The notes below the pieces were generated by a model, which had not been told where the DNA came from, searched no databases, and was given only the letters and a program-made list of their open reading frames with translations. Below are positions 38,543 through 46,434 of a stretch of DNA of 64,000 nt, piece by piece; position 1 is the stretch's first letter; every line of letters begins with the position of its first letter. Origin of the DNA: Microbacterium testaceum (GTDB lineage: Bacteria > Actinomycetota > Actinomycetes > Actinomycetales > Microbacteriaceae). Location: the NCBI RefSeq assembly GCF_001476285.1, contig NZ_LDRU01000023.1, positions 1 through 64,000 of the forward strand, written 5' to 3'. Made by a program: the position numbers and the translations under genes.

Positions 38543-38549
38543 AGCCGGA

Positions 38550-38598
38550 ACGACGGACGGGCGGCACGGCATCCACTGCCGCACCGCCCGTCCGTCGT
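38550..38598. terminator. Bidirectional hairpin between convergent genes
   Basis: ACGACGGACGGGCGG (38550-38564) pairs perfectly with CCGCCCGTCCGTCGT (38584-38598). The loop contains a GGCATCC copy. It separates the LacI-like gene from the convergent binding-protein gene. Confidence 0.78.
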
Positions 38599-38620
38599 CG
38601 ACGTCTTTATCGTCGTCCGG

Positions 38621-39892
38621 TCAGGACGCCTTGTAGGCCTCGTCCATGTTCTCCAGCACCGTCGCACCGGTGATCTCGCCGTTGTAGAACCGCTGCATGT
38701 CGACGAGCAGGCCGTCCTGGACGGCCGTGGAGGGCCACACCTGGTCGGGGTAGTACTGCGTGGTCAGGCCCGCAGAACGAGCGGTCTCGACGGCCTCGAG
38801 GACCGGGCTGAGCTCGCGCTCGTCGGACGGGAGGGCGGGCATGCTCCCGGACACCTCGGCCCAGAGCTTCTGACCGGCCGGCGACGCCACGTAGGCGAGG
38901 AACTTCTGAGCGAGCTCGGGGTTCTTCGCCTTCGCGTTGATCGCGAAGGAGACGCCCACGCCCGTCGGGTAGTACTGGGCGCCGACCTCGTCGGTGGCCG
39001 GCAGCGGGGCCATCGAGAAGGTCGCACCGTCTGCCGCGTACTGCTCGGCGGCCGAGATCGCTTGGCTGACCTGGACAGCGCCCAGGGCGTCGCCCTGGCC
39101 GAGCAGGGTCATCTGCGCGTCGTAGCTGGTGCCGTTGGGACCGGGGTTGAAGCACCCGGCATCCATCATCTGCTTCGTCTTGTCGAGCGCGTCGCTCCAC
39201 TTGGAATCGGAGAAGGTGGCCGAGCCGTCGGCCTGCTCCTCGGAGAAGCCAGGGTTGGGGCCGTAGACCAGTGTCGCCGTCAGCGCGTAGGGGATGAGCT
39301 GCGTCGTCCATGCGTCCTTGTTGCCGAGGGCGTAGGCGACCTTGCCGTTGGCCGCGGCTGTCTTGCACAGGTCGAGCACCTGCGTCCACGTCTGCGGAAT
39401 CGAGGCGCCGACGGCCGCGAGCGCCTGATCGTTGTAGAGCGCACCGATCGCACCCAGGTTCGACGGGAGCGCGTAGAGCTTGTCGTCCAGGCTGCTGACG
39501 TACCGGACGTTGTCGGGGACATCGGCGGCCCAGGGCTGGTCATCCAGTTCTGCGACGAGGCCGTCGGTGGCGACCTTCCAGGTCGCCATGGTGCCCCCAC
39601 CTCCGGCCCAGACCTTGAACACGTCGGGTGCCGTTCCTCCGGACAGGCGCGTGCGCAGCTGCTGGATGTAGGAGGCGTCCGACTCGATGAACTCCGCCTT
39701 GACCGAGACGCCGGGGTTGGCGGCTTCGAACCCGTCGATGAGTTTCTGCGTCGTCTCCTCGCTGCCGGATGCGAAGGTGAGGACGTTCGCGTCCTCGGCG
39801 CCTCCACCCACGGCGGTCGAGCATCCGCTCAACACGAGAGCGGTGGCGCCCGCGAGGGCGGCGACGGCGAGAGCACTGCGGTGTGTTTTCAT
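38621..39892 (-). CDS. ABC sugar-binding lipoprotein (mannoside locus)
   Basis: A 423-residue family 1 extracellular solute-binding protein. It has a lipoprotein signal (lipobox LSGC, Cys24), NVLTFASGSEETTQKLIDGFEAANPGVSVKAEF, LRTRLSGGTAPDVFKVWAGGG and YPTGVGVSFAINAKAKNPELAQKFLAYV. It would capture an oligosaccharide outside and pass it to the two permeases encoded upstream in the same operon. The start is the ATG at 39892 (MKTHRSALAV) with GGAGATGAC upstream. No ATPase gene is present, so a shared MsiK-type ATPase is likely. Confidence 0.92.
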   Translation of the reverse strand: MKTHRSALAVAALAGATALVLSGCSTAVGGGAEDANVLTFASGSEETTQKLIDGFEAANPGVSVKAEFIESDASYIQQLRTRLSGGTAPDVFKVWAGGGGTMATWKVATDGLVAELDDQPWAADVPDNVRYVSSLDDKLYALPSNLGAIGALYNDQALAAVGASIPQTWTQVLDLCKTAAANGKVAYALGNKDAWTTQLIPYALTATLVYGPNPGFSEEQADGSATFSDSKWSDALDKTKQMMDAGCFNPGPNGTSYDAQMTLLGQGDALGAVQVSQAISAAEQYAADGATFSMAPLPATDEVGAQYYPTGVGVSFAINAKAKNPELAQKFLAYVASPAGQKLWAEVSGSMPALPSDERELSPVLEAVETARSAGLTTQYYPDQVWPSTAVQDGLLVDMQRFYNGEITGATVLENMDEAYKAS

Positions 39893-39942
39893 GTCATCTC
39901 CTTGATGCGCCGGGGCTGGAAGCCCCGGATCTGCGCGTCGGC

Positions 39943-40764
39943 TCAGCCTTTGAGCCCGCCCGCGAAGCCTTTGATGATGTATTTCTGGAGCGCGAAGTAG
40001 AGCACCAGCACGGGGATCGTGGTGATGACCAGCCCCGCGAACACCAGGGGCCACTGCGCGACGTACTGCCCGACGAAGTTGTAGATCGCCACGGGAGCGG
40101 TGGTGTTGCCGCTGCCGGAGAGGTATAGCAGCGGGTTGAAGAACTCGTTCCAGACCGACACCGAGTTCAGGATCACGACCGTGCCGGTGACCGCTCGCAG
40201 CATCGGGAAGACCACACTTACGAAGGCACGCACGGGTCCGCAGCCGTCCAGCAGCGCGGCCTCTTCGTAGTCGCGCGGCATCTCCCGCAGGAACGTCGTG
40301 TACAGGAAGATCGAGAACGGCAGCTGGCCGCCGATGTTGATGAGGATGAGCGCGGGCAGACCGCCCAGCAGACCGAGGTCGCGCATCGTGGTGTACAGGG
40401 GCAGCAGCGCGAGCTGACCGGGCAGGAGCAGGCCCCCGAGGAAGCCGTAGAACGCGAACCGCGACCACCGTCGCCCCACCCGCGCGAGCGGGTAGGCGGC
40501 GAACGCCGAGATCACGGTGACGCCGAGCACGCTCGCCACCGACACGATCACGCTGTTGACGAGCGCCGGCCCCAGGGCGCCCTGCGTCCAGGCCTGGGCG
40601 AAGTTGTCGAACGTCGGCGGCCACGACGGCGCGAGGGCGCCGGCGCGCGACTCCGCGGGGCGGAACGCGACGTTCAGCAGGGCGGCGATGGGGATGAGGT
40701 AGACCAGCGCCACCGCGATCAGGACGGTCTCGCGCACTCCCGTGCGCCAGGTGTAACGATTCAC
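39943..40764 (-). CDS. ABC sugar permease, MalG type
   Basis: A 273-residue membrane component with six predicted helices and the EAA loop (YEEAALLDGCGPVRAFVSVVFPML), which docks the ATPase. The start is GTG at 40764 (MNRYTWRTGVRE), preceded by GGAAGG and overlapping the upstream permease stop as GTGA; the frame extending to 41046 lies inside that gene. It pairs with the MalF-type protein to form the membrane channel for the binding protein encoded downstream. Confidence 0.93.
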   Translation of the reverse strand: MNRYTWRTGVRETVLIAVALVYLIPIAALLNVAFRPAESRAGALAPSWPPTFDNFAQAWTQGALGPALVNSVIVSVASVLGVTVISAFAAYPLARVGRRWSRFAFYGFLGGLLLPGQLALLPLYTTMRDLGLLGGLPALILINIGGQLPFSIFLYTTFLREMPRDYEEAALLDGCGPVRAFVSVVFPMLRAVTGTVVILNSVSVWNEFFNPLLYLSGSGNTTAPVAIYNFVGQYVAQWPLVFAGLVITTIPVLVLYFALQKYIIKGFAGGLKG

Positions 40765-41702
40765 GCGTCCGCCTTCCGAAGGGTGAGGCGGTACTGCACG
40801 CCCGCGAGCACCGCGATGAGCAGTGTCATGAGAACGGCGAGCGCGATCGATCCCGGGTAGTCGCCGGTGGTGAAGGCGCTCTTGTAGATGGTCGTGGAGA
40901 GGGTCTCGGTCGCGATGCCCGGTCCCCCGCCGGTCATGGCGACGACCTGGTCGAACTGTTTGAGGCCGCCGATGAGCGACAGCATCACGTTGATGACGAC
41001 CGCACCGTTGAGCAGGGGAAGGATGACGCTGACGAACCGGCGCCACGGCCCCGCGCCGTCGATCGTCGCCGCCTCGAGGACCTCCTCCGGAATCGCCTGC
41101 AACCCGGCGAGGAAGATGACCATCGAGTATCCCGAGAACTGCCAGACGATCTCGGCGCTGACGGCCAGCAGAGCGGTCTGCGGGTCACCGAGCCAGTCGC
41201 GCTGCAGCGCCGAGAGACCGACCGCTCCGAGGAACTCGTTCAGCGCGCCCGACGGCGCGAGGAGGTAGCTCCAGATGTAGCCGGCCACGAGCGGGGTCAA
41301 CACGACCGGCGCGAAGAAGACGACTTTCAGGATGCCGCGGGTCTTGACGAGCGAGTTCAGTCCGAGGGCGAGCGCGAGACCGACGAGGTTCTGCACCACG
41401 GTGACGACGAACGCCAGGATGAGGGTGTTGGTCAGGGCGGTGAGACCGCGCCGACCTTCGAGGACGGCGACGAAGTTCTCGAGACCGACGAACGACCAGT
41501 CCGGCGAGACGCCGTTCCAGTCGGTGACCGAGAAGAACGCACCGGTGAGACTCGGCCAGACCACGATCAGCGCGTAGACGGCGAGCGCCGGGAGCAGGAA
41601 CCACCAGGGTGCGCGGACCCCGATGCCACGTCCTCGAGTTCTCGGCGCGGAGGGCGTCGAGGCGGTCTGCCGCGTGGCAGGCGGTGCCGTCGTCACGGTC
41701 AT
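40761..41702 (-). CDS. ABC sugar permease, MalF type
   Basis: A 313-residue membrane component with six helices (first near 36-56) and the EAA loop VLEAATIDGAGPWRRFVSVILPLL. The start at 41702 (MTVTTAPPATRQ) has no close ribosome site; instead a good GGAGG lies in front of a six-codon open frame whose TGA overlaps this ATG. It is the first gene of the leftward importer operon and is divergent from the nucleoside-hydrolase-like gene, with the second TAATT-N10-AATAA box between them. Confidence 0.9.
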   Translation of the reverse strand: MTVTTAPPATRQTASTPSAPRTRGRGIGVRAPWWFLLPALAVYALIVVWPSLTGAFFSVTDWNGVSPDWSFVGLENFVAVLEGRRGLTALTNTLILAFVVTVVQNLVGLALALGLNSLVKTRGILKVVFFAPVVLTPLVAGYIWSYLLAPSGALNEFLGAVGLSALQRDWLGDPQTALLAVSAEIVWQFSGYSMVIFLAGLQAIPEEVLEAATIDGAGPWRRFVSVILPLLNGAVVINVMLSLIGGLKQFDQVVAMTGGGPGIATETLSTTIYKSAFTTGDYPGSIALAVLMTLLIAVLAGVQYRLTLRKADA

Positions 41703-41719
41703 CGGGATCGTCCCGTCAT
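41699..41719 (-). other. Possible leader minicistron before the MalF-type permease
   Basis: ATG ACG GGA CGA TCC CGA TGA encodes MTGRSR. A GGAGG lies five bases before its ATG and its stop overlaps the permease ATG as ATGA. This would place the only good ribosome site on the minicistron and make permease translation depend on re-initiation. Confidence 0.4.
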
Positions 41720-41776
41720 TGCGTCCTCCTCGAGCTCCCTTGCTGGGCCGGACCGACGTTAGCAACTGTGCGACAC

Positions 41777-41796
41777 TAATTACAAGCCGTTAATAA
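41777..41796. promoter_or_regulatory. Putative ROK operator, copy 2 (TAATT-N10-AATAA)
   Basis: The same TAATT and AATAA halves with the same ten-base spacer as at 35091-35110, here between the importer operon and the divergent nucleoside-hydrolase-like gene. Only the outer halves are conserved, as expected for a dyad-binding regulator. Confidence 0.58.
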
Positions 41797-41818
41797 AGGA
41801 CATGAAAAAAGGACTGCC

Positions 41819-42685
41819 ATGACGACGACGCGACGACGCGTGGTGATCAGCACCGACGCGGCGAACGAGGCCGACGATCAGTTCGCGATCGTCCACGCCC
41901 TCCTCTCCCCTGTTCTCGACATCGTCGGGATCGCCCCCGCCCATTTCGGCGCCCCGGGCTCGATGCAGAAGAGCCGAGCCGAGGTCGACCGCCTGTTGGC
42001 CCTGCTGAACGACCCGGATGTGGTCGTCCGCGACGGTGCCGACCGCGCGCTCGACGACGAGACCACGGCCCGACCGTCGGCGGCATCCGATCTCCTGCTC
42101 AGCGCGAGCCTCGAGGGTCCGCTGACCGTCTGCGTCCTCGGGCCGCTCACCGACGTCGCCTCAGCCCTGCTGATCGATCCCGAGTTCGCACGACGCGACG
42201 TCACGGTCATCTGGATCGGCGGACCCCCGTACGACGGCATCGAGGCGGTGTACGGACCGGAATACAACCTCAACAACGACATCGCGTCGGCCAATGTCGT
42301 CTTCGACTCCGAGATCGACCTCTGGCAGATCCCGATGCCGGTGTACACGCACGTCGGCGTCGGCCAGGCCGAGCTCGACCGTCGGGTGCGGCCGTGCGGC
42401 GAGATCGGTGCCTACCTCGCACAGACGGTGCAGGACTACAACGAGAGCAAGCCGGGGTACGCGGCCGACTTCCGCTCGCTCGGCGACTCCCCCGCGATCG
42501 CCGTGGCCCTCAACCCGTTCGGAGCGGTCTGGCGTCGGCGCCCGCGCCCGCGATTCACGGCCGATGCGCTCATGACCGACGGGCCGGGCACGGGCCCCGA
42601 CGTCCGGGTCTGCGAACAGGTCGACACGCGATACCTGCTCGAGGACTTCTTCGCGAAACTCTCTGCGCACGCCGGATCGGCGTGA
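41819..42685 (+). CDS. Nucleoside hydrolase-like protein
   Basis: A 288-residue protein of the inosine-uridine-preferring nucleoside hydrolase superfamily. The N-terminal ISTDAANEADDQFAIVHALL gives the calcium-binding acidic cluster (DxxNExDD instead of the classical DTDPGxDD), with VLGPLTDVASALL and YNLNNDIASANVVFDS as other family signatures. The altered motif and the place beside a sugar importer suggest an N- or O-ribosyl-type hydrolase with a non-standard substrate. The start ATG follows AAAAAAGGACTGCC. Confidence 0.82.
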   Translation: MTTTRRRVVISTDAANEADDQFAIVHALLSPVLDIVGIAPAHFGAPGSMQKSRAEVDRLLALLNDPDVVVRDGADRALDDETTARPSAASDLLLSASLEGPLTVCVLGPLTDVASALLIDPEFARRDVTVIWIGGPPYDGIEAVYGPEYNLNNDIASANVVFDSEIDLWQIPMPVYTHVGVGQAELDRRVRPCGEIGAYLAQTVQDYNESKPGYAADFRSLGDSPAIAVALNPFGAVWRRRPRPRFTADALMTDGPGTGPDVRVCEQVDTRYLLEDFFAKLSAHAGSA

Positions 42686-42737
42686 CGCTCACGGCCGATC
42701 CCGACGCCTCTCGTCGGAGGGTCTCGACACCCGGGGC

Positions 42738-42743
42738 TAGCCT
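42738..42743 (+). promoter_or_regulatory. -10 box (TAGCCT) before the antiporter gene
   Basis: TAGCCT ends six bases before the GTG start of the antiporter gene, and no ribosome site is visible, consistent with a leaderless message. Confidence 0.45.
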
Positions 42744-42749
42744 CGACAG

Positions 42750-44501
42750 GTGATCGATCCCCTCATCCTCGTCGTGGCCGGGGTCGTGGTCGTGGCCCTC
42801 GTGACGGTGATCGCCCCCAAGTTCAACGTGGCGGGGCCGCTCGTCCTCATGGCCCTAGGCCTCGGCGTGAGCCTGCTTCCGTTCTTCCCGCCGTTCTCGC
42901 TCGATCCCGAGGTCATCCTCGTCGGGGTCCTCCCACCGCTGCTGTACTCCGCGGCCGTGCAGCTTCCCGCCATCGAGTTCCGCCGCGACTTCGTCCCCAT
43001 CGCGGGACTGTCCGTGCTGCTGGTCGTGCTCAGTTCCGTCGTGCTCGGTCTGTTCTTCTGGGCCGTGATCCCCGGCCTGGGGCTCGCTCTCGGCATCGCG
43101 CTCGGGGCGATCCTGAGCCCCACGGATGCCGTGGCGACCTCGATCGCGAAACGGCTGGGCATCGCGCCACGCGTCGTGACGATGCTCGAGGGCGAGAGCC
43201 TGCTCAACGACGCCACCGCGCTGGTGCTGCTGCGAACCGCGGTGGCGGCCGTGGCATCCGGTTTCGCGTTCGGTGACGCGATCGCCAACTTCGCGTGGGG
43301 GGTGGTGCTGGCCCTCGTCATCGGCGCGGCGATCGGCTGGGTCAACCTGCGGGTGCGGGAGCGCGTCACCAATTCGGCGGCGAACACCGCCCTGAGCTTC
43401 ACGATTCCCTTCATCGCCTACCTGCCCACCGAGCACCTCGGCGGCTCGGGCCTGGTGGCGGCGGTCGTGGCGGGGATCGTGACCGGCCAGGGCGCGACCC
43501 GCCGTTTCACGCCGGAGCAGCGAATGAGCGATCGGCTCAACTGGCGCACCATCGAGCTGATCCTCGAGGGTGGCGTCTTCCTCGTCTTCGGCCTCGAGCT
43601 GAAAGACATCGTGCAGAGCAACCTGAGCGAGCACGAGGGCCTCTGGCACGGAACCTGGCTCGCCCTGTCGGCACTGGGGATCGCCCTGGTCGTGCGCGCC
43701 CTGTACGTGTCGGGGCTCATCTGGATCCAGGGTCGGCGCGGCCGGAACCTCGCGCGCCACCAGGGGCGCATCGACGAGGCGCGGGACCGCCTCGATCGGT
43801 TCGAGGAGTCGGTCCGCAACGACTCCGGCAGTCTGAGCCGGCGCGTCGACGATCCCGCCCGGACAGACCGTCGCATCGGGTGGATGCGGCTTCGCATCTC
43901 ACGCACGATGGCCGACCTCGACTATTACCGCGACAGCCCCCTCGGGTGGCGACACGGCTCCATCATCGTGTGGGCGGGCATGCGCGGTGTCGTCACCCTC
44001 GCCGCCGCCCAGACACTGCCGCGCGAGGGGGTCGAAGACCGCCCCCTCCTGATCTTCGTGGCGTTCCTCGTCGCGCTCTTCAGTCTCGTCGTGCAGGGCC
44101 TGACCCTGCCGGCCGTCGTCCGCGCCGTAGGCCTCTCCGGCGACGGCGGCGAGGGGCCGACACGGGAAGAACAGCGCGCGCTCGACGCCGAACTGCGCGA
44201 GGCGTCGGCCGCAGCCCTGCAGGCGGGCAAGCTCCGACGACGCGACGGCGAAGCCTTCCCCGACGAGATCATCGAACGCGTCGGGGCACGCATCACGGAG
44301 CCGCCCGACGAGGATGTCTCGGGCCGTATGCGCGATCTGCTCGAGCTGCGCCTCGCTTCGATCGAAGCCATGCGACGGCGGCTCGCTCGCGTCGGGCGCG
44401 ACGGCCGATACAGCACCGCGGCCCTGCGGCACGCTCTGGCCGAGCTCGACGCCGACCAGCTCAGCCTCGAGTTGCGATTGGACGACGGCGAGGAGGAGTG
44501 A
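42750..44501 (+). CDS. Na+/H+ antiporter, CPA1 (NhaP) family
   Basis: A 583-residue protein that exchanges sodium (or potassium) for protons across the membrane. It has about 12 helices in the first 430 residues, with the ion-site signature ALGAILSPTDAVATS and LEGESLLNDATALVLLR, and a hydrophilic cytoplasmic C-terminus (about 440-583) rich in charged residues. A charged loop near 330-385 interrupts the last helices. The start is GTG. It probably aids pH and salt tolerance. Confidence 0.92.
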   Translation: MIDPLILVVAGVVVVALVTVIAPKFNVAGPLVLMALGLGVSLLPFFPPFSLDPEVILVGVLPPLLYSAAVQLPAIEFRRDFVPIAGLSVLLVVLSSVVLGLFFWAVIPGLGLALGIALGAILSPTDAVATSIAKRLGIAPRVVTMLEGESLLNDATALVLLRTAVAAVASGFAFGDAIANFAWGVVLALVIGAAIGWVNLRVRERVTNSAANTALSFTIPFIAYLPTEHLGGSGLVAAVVAGIVTGQGATRRFTPEQRMSDRLNWRTIELILEGGVFLVFGLELKDIVQSNLSEHEGLWHGTWLALSALGIALVVRALYVSGLIWIQGRRGRNLARHQGRIDEARDRLDRFEESVRNDSGSLSRRVDDPARTDRRIGWMRLRISRTMADLDYYRDSPLGWRHGSIIVWAGMRGVVTLAAAQTLPREGVEDRPLLIFVAFLVALFSLVVQGLTLPAVVRAVGLSGDGGEGPTREEQRALDAELREASAAALQAGKLRRRDGEAFPDEIIERVGARITEPPDEDVSGRMRDLLELRLASIEAMRRRLARVGRDGRYSTAALRHALAELDADQLSLELRLDDGEEE

Positions 44502-44593
44502 CGGAATATTCGCCAGGGCGCGGGGGCTTGTATTCATGCGCATGAAATCCGGGTGAGATCCGCGCGGACAGAATGCGGAAAGGAAATCCGATC

Positions 44594-45346
44594 ATGAGCA
44601 GGTTCACCCACAAGGTCGCACTCATCACGGGCGCGGGGAGCGGTATCGGCGCCGAGATCGCGCGCGAGCTGGCAGCGGAGGGCGCGTCGGTGGTCGTCAC
44701 CGATATCAACAAGGATGCCGCGGACGCTGTCGTCTCACAGATCCGCGACGCAGGAGGCACCGCCGAAGCATTCGCACAGAACACCGCCAAGTGGCAGGAC
44801 TCCGAAGCCGCCGTGGAGTTCGCCAAGACGACCTACGGCGCGCTGCACCTGGCCGTGAACAATGCCGGTATCGGTGCCGCTGCGCAGAACATCGGAGAGT
44901 ACGACATCGAAGCCTGGGACCGCGTGCGGTCCGTCGACCTGGACGGCGTCTTCTACGGTCTGCGATTCCAGCTCCCGGCGATCGTCGCGTCCGGTGGCGG
45001 AGCCGTGGTCAACATGTCCTCCGTTCTCGGATCGGTCGGCATCGCACAGAACGCGGCCTACGTCGCGAGCAAGCACGCGTTGGTCGGGCTGACGAAAGTC
45101 GCCGCTCTGGAGTACACCGCGCAGGGCGTGCGCACCAACGCGGTCGGGCCCGGCTTCATCGACACCCCCCTGGTGCGTTCGAGCCTGAGCGCCGAAGCCC
45201 TCAGCCACCTCGAGCAGGAACACGCGGCGGGGCGCCTCGGAACGGACGCCGAGGTCGCGGCGCTGACCCTGTTCCTCCTGAGCGATGCCGCGTCGTTCAT
45301 CTCGGGCAGCTACCACCTGGTGGACGGCGGGTACTCCGCGCACTGA
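44594..45346 (+). CDS. Short-chain dehydrogenase/reductase
   Basis: A 250-residue classical SDR. It has the cofactor motif TGAGSGIG at 12-19, Asp in VVTDINKD that favours NAD(H), NNAG in the core, Ser in NMSSVLGSVG and the catalytic YVASK with Tyr near 156. The C-terminal FISGSYHLVDGGYSAH is typical. The substrate is not evident; similarity is to glucose and 3-oxoacyl dehydrogenases. The start at 44594 has GGAAAGGAAATCC upstream. It is a single gene. Confidence 0.92.
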   Translation: MSRFTHKVALITGAGSGIGAEIARELAAEGASVVVTDINKDAADAVVSQIRDAGGTAEAFAQNTAKWQDSEAAVEFAKTTYGALHLAVNNAGIGAAAQNIGEYDIEAWDRVRSVDLDGVFYGLRFQLPAIVASGGGAVVNMSSVLGSVGIAQNAAYVASKHALVGLTKVAALEYTAQGVRTNAVGPGFIDTPLVRSSLSAEALSHLEQEHAAGRLGTDAEVAALTLFLLSDAASFISGSYHLVDGGYSAH

Positions 45347-45455
45347 CCGCGGCAGCCTCGATCCGTCCGCCGGGAAGCGCAACGGCGACATCCGGTGCGC
45401 CGCGTCGGCGAACGGATCGAGGCCGCGGTGCGGCACAATGGGAGCGGAGGTTTCC

Positions 45456-45932
45456 ATGAGCGATCCGAGCACGACGACGACGTCACCCGCGGATGCCGCC
45501 GGGACCAGCCCCGTCCCCCTCGCACACGCGGCGGCCGAGTGCCCGAAGTGCTTCACGGAGCTGCAGAGCGACCGCGATTGGTGGCGTGCCCGTCCGGCTG
45601 GATCGCGCCTCGTGGGCTTGGTGGTGTCGCGACCGGGGATGCCGAGCGTCGTCCAGCAGCGCGACGACCTCACACGCTTCGGCGTTCCCATCGAGGGCTT
45701 CCGCCACCCGGCTCCCGAGACCCTCGAGGGATGGGCGGCGCGCCTGGACCGGTTCTTCAGCACGCTGACGCGCGGTGACGTGCTCGTCGTGACGAGCGCT
45801 CGCTCTCTCGGGGTGACGCGCGACGACGAGACGCGCGCGGTCGCCGAACTCCGTCAACGGGGCGTGATGGTGAAGGTCCTCTCGCACGGGGAGCGTCACC
45901 TGCACGATGCGACGCTGAGCACGCACGCCTGA
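45456..45932 (+). CDS. Orphan protein with a serine-resolvase-like fold
   Basis: A 158-residue protein. From residue 50 on it reads like the N-terminal catalytic domain of a serine recombinase: LVGLVVSRPGMPSVVQQRDDLTRFGV (position of the nucleophile Ser), TLEGWAARLDRFFSTLTRGDVLVVTSARSLG (Arg-containing SARSLG in place of LDRLGR) and AVAELRQRGVMVKVLS. There is no C-terminal DNA-binding domain. The N-terminus is low-complexity with a CPKC pair. The start has GGAGG five bases upstream. No crossover sites or mobile element are visible, so it may have a non-recombination role. Confidence 0.65.
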   Translation: MSDPSTTTTSPADAAGTSPVPLAHAAAECPKCFTELQSDRDWWRARPAGSRLVGLVVSRPGMPSVVQQRDDLTRFGVPIEGFRHPAPETLEGWAARLDRFFSTLTRGDVLVVTSARSLGVTRDDETRAVAELRQRGVMVKVLSHGERHLHDATLSTHA

Positions 45933-45947
45933 CGTCGTCGGCGTGTC

Positions 45948-45987
45948 TACGCCGTCGGTGTACGCCGTCAGCGTCTACGCCGGCGTG
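45948..45987. repeat. Short imperfect tandem repeat of TACGCCG units
   Basis: Three successive units of about 13-15 bases start with TACGCCG (45948, 45961 and 45976), ending across the stop codon of the SnoaL-like gene. The array lies between that gene and the convergent resolvase-fold gene. Confidence 0.6.
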
Positions 45988-46382
45988 AGGGGAGGCCTTC
46001 TCGCATCGAACGCCTCACGCACGGAGGCGGTGTCGTACACGATGTGGAGGGTCTCGATGCGTCCGTCGGGCGCGAGCTCGGCGATGTCGACGACGGTGAA
46101 CGGCGCTGGCGACCCGTCGGCGAGAACCCAGTCGAAACGGAACCAGAAGCTGATGACGGGCGCACCGTCGACGGCGCTCATGACGCGACGGAGCGTCAGC
46201 CGCGAGGACGCCGTGTCGGTGAACAGGTCCGGGTAGAACTCAGCGGCGGGACGCTCGCCGTAGAGCGGTGAGTGCACCCGCCCAGACGGAGTGAAAAGCG
46301 CCAACACCGCGTCGAGGTCGGATCGCTCGAGAGCAGCGAGGTATCGCTCGACGAGCGTCGACGGTGTCAGGGGCTGTGTCAT
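45975..46382 (-). CDS. SnoaL-like/NTF2-fold protein
   Basis: A 135-residue protein with the NTF2-like pattern of an N-terminal helix pair (LVERYLAALERSDLDAVLALFTPSGRV) and a curved beta sheet (PVISFWFRFDWVLADGSPAPFTVVDIAEL). Members are isomerases, hydrolases or binding proteins; the role here is unknown. The start ATG is preceded by GGAGACACCGGC. Its stop lies within a short tandem repeat. Confidence 0.75.
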   Translation of the reverse strand: MTQPLTPSTLVERYLAALERSDLDAVLALFTPSGRVHSPLYGERPAAEFYPDLFTDTASSRLTLRRVMSAVDGAPVISFWFRFDWVLADGSPAPFTVVDIAELAPDGRIETLHIVYDTASVREAFDARRPPLTPA

Positions 46383-46434
46383 GCCGGTGTCTCCTTCGTC
46401 GACGCCCGTGGGTGACGGTGGTCGGATCTCGTGA

